Below the pieces are notes generated by a model, which did no database searches, had not been told where the DNA came from, and saw only the letters and a list, made by a program, of their open reading frames with translations. Positions 33,631-39,787 of a stretch of 57,311 nucleotides of DNA are shown piece by piece; the stretch's first letter is position 1; each line of letters starts with the position of its first letter. The position numbers and the translations under genes were made by a program. This DNA is from an uncultured Lachnospiraceae bacterium (GTDB lineage Bacteria > Bacillota_A > Clostridia > Lachnospirales > Lachnospiraceae), in assembly GCA_947564305.1 (NCBI GenBank), contig CANOBT010000017.1, positions 1-57,311 of the forward strand, in the 5' to 3' direction.

Positions 33631-33825
33631 ATGTGTCTTTCGGCAGTATATGAACGCAAGCCAGAGGGAGAATCCCTTCTGTGCCGTAATATAGCCAATG
33701 TCCGTATTGAAGCGGACAAACTGACCTTTATCAATATTATGGGAATTCAGACGGAATACAAGGGACAGCTCTGTAGTCTCGATTTGATGGAGAACAAAAT
33801 ATTAGTCAGCAGCAAAACCGACTAA
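33631..33825 (+). CDS. cooT: CooT-family nickel-binding protein
   Basis: A 64-residue protein with the CooT hallmark start Met-Cys (MCLSAVYERK), followed by the small beta-barrel pattern NVRIEADKLTFINIMG and GQLCSLDLMENKILV. In Rhodospirillum rubrum, CooT is a dimer that binds one Ni(II) through Cys2 and supports CO dehydrogenase maturation. No CO dehydrogenase gene lies in this window, so here CooT appears tied to the reductase genes. AAGGGGG site before the ATG. Last gene of the operon. Confidence 0.78.
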   Translation: MCLSAVYERKPEGESLLCRNIANVRIEADKLTFINIMGIQTEYKGQLCSLDLMENKILVSSKTD

Positions 33826-33846
33826 GCTGATACGAAAAACCGTCAA

Positions 33847-33891
33847 AAATGACCCGGAAGCATTGTGTATACGATGCATGCCGGGTCATTT
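33847..33891. terminator. Bidirectional terminator between the two reductase operons
   Basis: AAATGACCCGG (33847-33857) pairs with CCGGGTCATTT (33881-33891), with an inner imperfect stem around GCATTGTGTATACGATGC. It separates the converging operons. A GGCCGCAAACTGTAACAT motif follows at 33915-33932. Confidence 0.8.
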
Positions 33892-33957
33892 CTTTCTAGT
33901 TCACGACGCTAACCGGCCGCAAACTGTAACATATTCTCTTAACGCTTTTTCTTTCCA

Positions 33958-34674
33958 TTAACGTTTCTTTCTTCCGAAATGCAGTTCCCGCATTCCTTCT
34001 ACTTCATCACACACAGGCTTTAAGTTACAGCTATTACAGTCTGTAGGCATCCCATCCAGAATATGGGTCAGCGTCCTTGTGATGTCTGCTGATTTTTTCG
34101 CGCTGACCTGAAACATCTGATAAGGTGCCTTCGGGTCTGTGACAAAGATTAACTGTACCTGTAAAATATTTGGATTCTTCAGATACTGCCGTATGAAATC
34201 AAACCCCACATTCTGAAATGAGATTCCCTTGCGCAAAGCATTTTTGCTCACGCGCACCTGCTCCCTGAAATCTCCTGAGGAAATACGGAACATATAGCCC
34301 TTGGGAAATACATGGTATTTGACAAACTCCATATCCCGTATGGCCTTATAAGCCTCCTCGTCATCCTCACTAAGTTTCGCTGTTTTAAGTAGCGCAATCC
34401 GGGCATAGGGCGCGTCTGTCTTAATCTCCCTCAAATCCGGACCGTACAATAACACCTGATTCTTCGGAATCGAACTTCCGTCCGTCGTCACACAGGTAAA
34501 ATTCACTGCAGGCCGTCCACTGCCTCCCAGCTCATAGGCAGCATCCCGCTGCAGCACCAGCTCGCTTACTCCCGCATCCGGCCATGCCTTTCGTTCCTCA
34601 TAGTCCCAGACTCTGGGAGTAAGCGGTTCAAGCTGCTCTTTTGTAGCGGTAATGACAGAATCGTACAGCCTCAT
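33958..34674 (-). CDS. CdhC/acetyl-CoA-synthase-like protein lacking the A-cluster
   Basis: A 238-residue soluble protein. The order YELGG (about 47-51), LLYGPDL (about 76-82), PYARIALLKTA, FPKGYMFRISSGDFREQVRVSK, then VQLIFVTD recalls the substrate domain of the CODH/ACS beta subunit CdhC (ELGG, GPE, WIRISK-A, VQVTIYTD). The domain that would hold the nickel A-cluster is absent. Instead the C-terminus carries C213-x2-C216-x5-C222, in DCNSCNLKPVCDEVEG. It is the last gene of the minus operon and overlaps the small membrane protein stop (TGATG). It may be a scaffold or metal-transfer partner. The family call is moderate. Confidence 0.5.
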   Translation of the reverse strand: MRLYDSVITATKEQLEPLTPRVWDYEERKAWPDAGVSELVLQRDAAYELGGSGRPAVNFTCVTTDGSSIPKNQVLLYGPDLREIKTDAPYARIALLKTAKLSEDDEEAYKAIRDMEFVKYHVFPKGYMFRISSGDFREQVRVSKNALRKGISFQNVGFDFIRQYLKNPNILQVQLIFVTDPKAPYQMFQVSAKKSADITRTLTHILDGMPTDCNSCNLKPVCDEVEGMRELHFGRKKR

Positions 34675-34838
34675 CAGAACTGGATATCCCTTAAGGAGTC
34701 TTTCTTGTCGTGGAACTTATTGAGCCAGGTGTAAATAAAGCCCACAACCTTCATATCCAGATTCAGCATATAAATGGTGAACAGCACACCAAGCGTGATG
34801 CCTGAAACCTTAAATAAAATTTTCAGTACCTTTTTCAT
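34674..34838 (-). CDS. Small membrane protein of the reductase locus (copy B, 54 aa)
   Basis: AGAAGGG site and ATG at 34838. One membrane span (about residues 8-26, LFKVSGITLGVLFTIYML), then NLDMKVVGFIYTWLNKFHDKKDSLRDIQF. It shares VLFTIYMLNLDMK and LNKFH with copy A at 33147-33380 but lacks that copy's N-terminal cysteines. It lies between the activator and the CdhC-like gene. The duplication of this tiny gene together with each large/small pair argues that it is a functional partner. Confidence 0.75.
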   Translation of the reverse strand: MKKVLKILFKVSGITLGVLFTIYMLNLDMKVVGFIYTWLNKFHDKKDSLRDIQF

Positions 34839-34883
34839 ATCAATCCCTTCTCTATTTTTAAATAATACTTTACGCCGCCTTAT

Positions 34884-35681
34884 TTATGCCTTCGCCAATC
34901 CCTTTTTCCTTGCATATTCTGCCGCGCCAAGTGCCCCCATTAACTGTGGGTCAATCGGCAGATCAATCACCTTCAGCTTCAGCACATGCTCAATGGCATT
35001 TTTTAGTCCTGCATTCTTCGCACATCCTCCGGTCAATGTAATTGCAGTGGTGGCTCCCGCCTTCTTTGCCATAACGAAGCAGCGCTTTGCAACTGCCATC
35101 TGTATACCTGCCGCAATCTCGTCCATAGGCTTGCCCTCACCTACCAGCGTGATCACTTCGCTCTCAGCAAATACCGTACACTGAGCCGTAATCGGAATCA
35201 CATTTTTAGCTGTCAATGACAGGTTCGAGAAATCGGTAAGAGACATCTCAAAACTCCTTGCCATGGCCTCAAAGAAGCGCCCTGTACCGGCAGCACATTT
35301 ATCATTCATGGCAAAATTCTTTACCGTACCGTCTGTGTCAATGCTGATTCCTTTTACATCCTGCCCGCCAATATCAATAATTGCCTTTACAGAAGGGTCT
35401 GTTACATGAACTCCCATCGCATGGCAGGAAATCTCCGAAATATTCTCATCTGCAAATGGAACCTTATTACGGCCGTATCCTGTACCGATGAGATAATGAA
35501 GCTCCTCTGCGGAATTCAATTCCGGCACCTGATCCAGGACTTCCTCCATCGACATCTTAGCGGAAACCTCCGAATTAATCTTACTCCGCAGCGTAGTATG
35601 TGCCACAAGCTTGCCATTTTCATCTATAATTACTGCCTTGGTATAGGTGGAACCTACATCACATCCTCCGAAATACTTCAT
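34884..35681 (-). CDS. ASKHA activator ATPase (HgdC/BadF family)
   Basis: A 265-residue activator that, as a homodimer with one bridging [4Fe-4S] cluster, hydrolyses ATP to push electrons into a dehydratase/reductase component. The ATPase motifs DVGSTYTK (8-15) and IDIGGQDVK are intact, and the two cluster cysteines are C129 (NDKCAAGTG) and C168 (AQCTVFAESE), as in HgdC. AAAGGAG site before the ATG at 35681. It is the only activator in the window, so it probably serves both reductase pairs. Confidence 0.9.
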   Translation of the reverse strand: MKYFGGCDVGSTYTKAVIIDENGKLVAHTTLRSKINSEVSAKMSMEEVLDQVPELNSAEELHYLIGTGYGRNKVPFADENISEISCHAMGVHVTDPSVKAIIDIGGQDVKGISIDTDGTVKNFAMNDKCAAGTGRFFEAMARSFEMSLTDFSNLSLTAKNVIPITAQCTVFAESEVITLVGEGKPMDEIAAGIQMAVAKRCFVMAKKAGATTAITLTGGCAKNAGLKNAIEHVLKLKVIDLPIDPQLMGALGAAEYARKKGLAKA

Positions 35682-35706
35682 ATTACTCTCCTTTCTCATG
35701 ACATAC

Positions 35707-37446
35707 CTACCATGTCACATCATCCTCAAATTCTACCAGGGATGGGTCCAATGGTTCCTCCTGGAATACATTCATCATATAGTTATTCACCTTGCTCCGC
35801 ATATCCCTGCGGGATACGGTACGTGGGTCCATAAGATCATGTTCCACCCAAATGAGGTGAATCCCCCGTTCTCTGGCCTGCTCATCAAAAAGTCCCTGCA
35901 GTCCGCTCATCGTCTTACAGCACACATGCTGATACATAATTACGATATCTACATGGAATGCCTCTACCTGCTTCCACAGTTCCTCCAGCACATGAACATG
36001 GCCGCCATTGGTGTGTTTGCGCATAACCATTCGTTCATAGAGCCGTGCCAAATCCCGAATTGCCTCTTCCTTGTCGTCCGTATTCAACATCTTGGTAAAA
36101 TTCAAACTCTCCATCTCTACCAGAACGCCGATTCCCCAACAGTTCTGAAGCCAGTTCGAAAAATTTGCATAATAGTGAGCCGGACAGCTCCACACGATTG
36201 CCCTGTGACGGATAGGCGCACGATACGGATTCATCTTCTTCTCGTATGCCTTCATCATCATCTTATCAACCTTCTTAAAGGTCTTATGGGTACGCGGGTC
36301 CAGTCCTCCGTCCATCTCATAGCTCCACTTGCGGAACAGTTCATATGCAGGACCGATAACCTGTGGGTAAGGAGTCTGGTTCACTTCCCATTTGCGCATC
36401 TCATAGTTCGTCTGCTCGTTGAAACGCCGAATCACCTCGAAATAATTCTCCCAGTCCCAGGTCTCACCTGTCAGTTCTTCTACCCACTTGATACACCGCT
36501 TCATATCCTCAGCACCACAGTCCACGGTGTCCTCATCATCGTAGCGCACAGGCAGGGTAAGCGGATAGGTTGGCATCTTAAAGCGCCGGTCCTGATAGGA
36601 CGTTGCCATATCCGATCCGTCACACGGGGTAGAGGTAGAAATAAATCCCAGCCCGCAGTGAGGAAGCACATCCAAAATCGCCGCGCCGCACTCAGATGTC
36701 GGAACCGGACAGGTATCCGACGGCAGTCCAAAGCTCTCTACCGCGTCTATGTAAGGAATACATATTAACTGGTCAATCTCTGATACTAAAAATACAGGCA
36801 TCAATTGATAAGGAACACCCTCCAGATTCGGGAAACCTGCCGTCATCTGGCTCATCGTCATCTCGTCAAATAAAAGGAGTTTCTTCCGTATCTTCTGGTT
36901 ATTGCCCAGACGTTCATCCGCCTTAAGTAAAGTAGCAATCGTATTCGCACCATAGCGGAACACCGGCAAAAACAATTCGTTAGCTATCGTCACATGGGGG
37001 CCTCGAAGTCCCAGGTTATTTCTGTCTGCAAATGCCGGAAGCGCCAGATAGGAGCTGAACCACCGATATTCAAATAATCCCTCGGCAATCGAAATCGGGT
37101 CCTGCATCACCATCTGCATCATCACGCCCCAAGTCTTCATCCATCCCACAAAGTCTCGTGCCGTGCTCTCCACCCCGCGCCATTCACGGCGGGTAAACGC
37201 AATCTTTCCTGGACGGTACAATCGCCCCAGGTGCTTCTCACCGTTCATCAGCAAGTCCATCCGCTGCTTGCCTGACATACCGGCAACCGTCTTCGCCTCA
37301 TCCATAATCCGGTCTTTTGTAGCTTTGAAGTCCGCTTTGATATTCTTTCCAACATCCTTCCAGTCTACTTCCGAAATCAGTTCCTTCCATATCTTCAAAT
37401 CCTGGGGGACATTCTTCTTTGCCCATTTCAGGTTACTCTTTAACAT
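35707..37446 (-). CDS. HgdB/BcrB-family reductase, large subunit (pair B)
   Basis: A 579-residue paralogue of the large subunit at 31281-33068, with the same basic N-terminal extension (SEVDWKDVGKNIKADFKATKD) and HGD-D core. Candidate cluster residues are in VESFGLPSDTCPVPTSEC, LPHCGLGF, STPCDGSD, RHRAIVWSCPAHYY, LQNCWGI and YQHVCCKTMSGLQG. Its ATG lies 14 bases inside the end of the small subunit gene, with GGGAGGAGG upstream. The N-terminal half (LGRLYRPGKIAFTRREWRGVESTARDF) is well conserved between pairs, suggesting a shared docking function. Confidence 0.84.
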   Translation of the reverse strand: MLKSNLKWAKKNVPQDLKIWKELISEVDWKDVGKNIKADFKATKDRIMDEAKTVAGMSGKQRMDLLMNGEKHLGRLYRPGKIAFTRREWRGVESTARDFVGWMKTWGVMMQMVMQDPISIAEGLFEYRWFSSYLALPAFADRNNLGLRGPHVTIANELFLPVFRYGANTIATLLKADERLGNNQKIRKKLLLFDEMTMSQMTAGFPNLEGVPYQLMPVFLVSEIDQLICIPYIDAVESFGLPSDTCPVPTSECGAAILDVLPHCGLGFISTSTPCDGSDMATSYQDRRFKMPTYPLTLPVRYDDEDTVDCGAEDMKRCIKWVEELTGETWDWENYFEVIRRFNEQTNYEMRKWEVNQTPYPQVIGPAYELFRKWSYEMDGGLDPRTHKTFKKVDKMMMKAYEKKMNPYRAPIRHRAIVWSCPAHYYANFSNWLQNCWGIGVLVEMESLNFTKMLNTDDKEEAIRDLARLYERMVMRKHTNGGHVHVLEELWKQVEAFHVDIVIMYQHVCCKTMSGLQGLFDEQARERGIHLIWVEHDLMDPRTVSRRDMRSKVNNYMMNVFQEEPLDPSLVEFEDDVTW

Positions 37447-38641
37447 CGCCGCTGCCTCCTCCCTTTTGGATACGTTTAATCTCCAAGGATTCTACAAAGG
37501 CCTGTATCCGGGTGCGTAGCTGTCCAGAAGACCGTGCATTATAAGGTCGGTCAAGTGAAAGCACCGGATGATGATACTCTTTCTCCTGGATATGGCTGGC
37601 CAGTGCCCGTTCAAAAGCCCAAAAATCGCAGAACTTAATCTGTTCAAAAATAATACCCTCCGCGCCATACTCACGTGCCAAACGGTCCACTGTCTCCCTG
37701 CGCTGGGTAATCTTCTCATTACTCATAAAACGCGGACATTCCGATACCTCCAGATAATGGCGGCACACTTGTGTCAGTGCATCTTCCTCTTCGTTCAGTA
37801 CAATCTCCTCACGTCCCGGAGTAGAACCAAAGCAGAACCTGTCGGCCACGATAAACGCTCCTGTATCCTCAATAAGCTTCGTCAAGCCCAGGTCGTCTAT
37901 CTCACTCCCCACCAGTGCAACCCTTGACCGATACCACGGCTCCGGGTCCGGCTTGCGTTTTCGAATCTCTGTCAGTGTTTCTTTCAGTTTCTTCAAAATT
38001 AAATACTTGGGACAGCAATATGTTACCATATTCAATACATGGAATTCATACCCCGTAATCGGTGGATTCGGAAGCTTCCGAAGCTCTCCGATTTCGGTAA
38101 TGATACGGCAAATTTCATTGTGCTGATTTACTGCCTCACGGATAGCTTCATCGGAAATATCCACATCATACACTTCATGCAGTCTGTTTAACACCCGGTT
38201 CTTAATCTGTCTCACATAATGGGCGACTGTAAAATCCTCTACCTTGTAAGGAATATCTGCATGGGTAACAAAAAACTTCTCATTGGGAATCAGATTCTGC
38301 AGCTCAATATTCTCCATACAGCGGTTCATCTCCGCACAGGCATCCACTCCCGCCAATGCATCTAAGAAGTTAAAACCACCCTCAAAGGAGCGCTCCAACA
38401 ATGCCCTGCAAAATTCACAGGTATAGTTGGACATATAATAAGTCGCAATGTCCATAGACCCCGTATTCGGCGCCCGCAGACGCACGGAAAAGCAGTTATC
38501 CAGATTCAACAGCACCTCCGGCATATGAAAACAGGTATAGCCAATTGCCAGCCTTCCCTCCTGCCTTGCCTGTTCAATGAGAGCATTATTGGCATTCTCC
38601 AGCAGCTTTTCAAAATAAATCAAATGCTTTAGGTCTTTCAA
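37433..38641 (-). CDS. HgdB/BcrC-family reductase, small subunit (pair B)
   Basis: A 402-residue paralogue of the protein at 30085-31284. Shared blocks are GYTC-x2-MPEVLL, CFSVRLRAP, YYMSN-x2-C, LRKLPNPPITGYEFHV, VADR-x-C, SECPRFM, EQIKFCDFWAFER and GQLRTRIQAFVESLEIK. It has extra cysteines (YTCEFC near residue 74; VDACAEMNRC) absent from pair A. Start codon TTG with GAGAGGTG; pair A uses GTG, so both small subunits use weak start codons. It follows cooC by about 100 bases and is coupled to the large subunit. Confidence 0.85.
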   Translation of the reverse strand: MKDLKHLIYFEKLLENANNALIEQARQEGRLAIGYTCFHMPEVLLNLDNCFSVRLRAPNTGSMDIATYYMSNYTCEFCRALLERSFEGGFNFLDALAGVDACAEMNRCMENIELQNLIPNEKFFVTHADIPYKVEDFTVAHYVRQIKNRVLNRLHEVYDVDISDEAIREAVNQHNEICRIITEIGELRKLPNPPITGYEFHVLNMVTYCCPKYLILKKLKETLTEIRKRKPDPEPWYRSRVALVGSEIDDLGLTKLIEDTGAFIVADRFCFGSTPGREEIVLNEEEDALTQVCRHYLEVSECPRFMSNEKITQRRETVDRLAREYGAEGIIFEQIKFCDFWAFERALASHIQEKEYHHPVLSLDRPYNARSSGQLRTRIQAFVESLEIKRIQKGGGSGDVKE

Positions 38642-38739
38642 GTATCACACCTCTCTTCGTTCTTCACATATATAAATCTTCTTTTGTTTCCTAAAGTTCC
38701 TCCGTTGCTCTGCGAGATTTCTCCGCTGCTTTGCCAGTC

Positions 38740-39501
38740 TTACAAAATCTCCCATCTCTGCAAGGCTTCCTTCGCTCCCTTCAAAAGAGCAGCCTCCTCA
38801 CTTAGCTCAAACACGCTCAGGCCCTTCACTTCATTGGAAGCGTGCTCATTGTCCGCGGGAATAGCCGAGAGCATCTCTATCGGCGACAAATCTACCAACT
38901 CCAACATGGACGAGTCTGTTACCCGGTTGACAATTGCACCGCACTGCCGGTACATCACCAGCTCATCCGCTACCCTCTGGATCGTCTTCACCACCTGAAT
39001 CCCCTTACGGCTTGGGTCTGTTACAAGAACCAGATGTGTCACCTGCTCCATCACCCTGCGATTAATCTGTTCAATCCCGGCCTCTCCGTCGATGACTACA
39101 TAATCAAAGTCCTTAGCCAGAAGAGAAATCACTTCCTTCAAATAGGCATTCACCTTACAATAGCATCCTGCACTTTCCGGCCGCCCAATTGCTAAGAATG
39201 AAAATCCATCCTTCTCCACCATTGTATCGAAAATCTGAAAACGTGCCTCCCCTAAAAGCTCAACGGCCTCCTTCGGCTCTCCCTGCTCTACACTAGCCAC
39301 AATACGCTTACGGATATCATCCAGAGTAGACTCTGCCTCCACCCCCAGACCCGCGGCAAGCCCCACCGCAGGGTCTGCATCAATTGCCAGAATCCTAGCA
39401 TCCGGATGATTCTCTGCCAACAGACGTACCATAGCCGCGCAGATGGATGTCTTTCCCACACCGCCTTTACCTGCGGCCGCAATGATGGTTGTCTCGTGCA
39501 A
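38740..39501 (-). CDS. cooC: CooC-family nickel-insertion ATPase
   Basis: A 253-residue MinD/CooC-type ATPase with a deviant Walker A (GKGGVGKT, 11-18), a DADPAVG switch and the diagnostic C113-x-C115 motif (GRPESAGCYCKVN). In CooC the two CxC motifs of the dimer bind Ni(II) or Zn(II). CooC inserts nickel into CO dehydrogenase or acetyl-CoA synthase using ATP. TTG start at 39501, chosen because AAGGTGG lies five bases upstream; an ATG at 39534 without a good site is the alternative. It heads the operon with reductase pair B, the activator and the CdhC-like gene. Confidence 0.85.
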   Translation of the reverse strand: MHETTIIAAAGKGGVGKTSICAAMVRLLAENHPDARILAIDADPAVGLAAGLGVEAESTLDDIRKRIVASVEQGEPKEAVELLGEARFQIFDTMVEKDGFSFLAIGRPESAGCYCKVNAYLKEVISLLAKDFDYVVIDGEAGIEQINRRVMEQVTHLVLVTDPSRKGIQVVKTIQRVADELVMYRQCGAIVNRVTDSSMLELVDLSPIEMLSAIPADNEHASNEVKGLSVFELSEEAALLKGAKEALQRWEIL

Positions 39502-39539
39502 TGGTCCCACCTTCCTTTCTTGTTCTTTTATCATACCCA

Positions 39540-39688
39540 ATGTGCCTTCCCTGGCACATGTCCTTTGAGCTGTGGACTTTGTCCATCAAGGTATACAACC
39601 ATTCTATCATAGGGTTTGTATATTTGCAACAAATTCAAATCGAATTTTGTTGCTTTTTGTTGCAGATTCACTAAAACATTGCTATAAT
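39540..39688. promoter_or_regulatory. Divergent cooC/oxidoreductase promoters sharing a palindrome, with leader hairpins
   Basis: For cooC (minus), TTGCAA (39624-39629) and TAGAAT (39601-39606) are 17 bases apart. For the oxidoreductase (plus), TTGCAG (39660-39665) and TATAAT (39683-39688) are 17 apart. Between them lies GCAACAAATTC (39626-39636) with its near-complement GAATTTTGTTGC (39642-39653), overlapping the cooC -35. One regulator could therefore control both directions. The cooC leader also holds two perfect hairpins: TGGAC/GTCCA (39573-39585) and ATGTGCC/GGCACAT (39540-39559). Confidence 0.65.
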
Positions 39689-39787
39689 AATTTCATTACT
39701 TACACATACATCAAACATGTATACAGAAACTCTGTCACTGGCAGCTTTTCTGCATACTAAGGTATTTAGAGAGGAGTTGATCTGATT

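Noticed and set aside
35647..36768. A 373-codon open frame on the plus strand
   Set aside because: It lies entirely opposite the activator and large-subunit genes, has histidine/isoleucine-rich shadow composition, no ribosome site and no domain.
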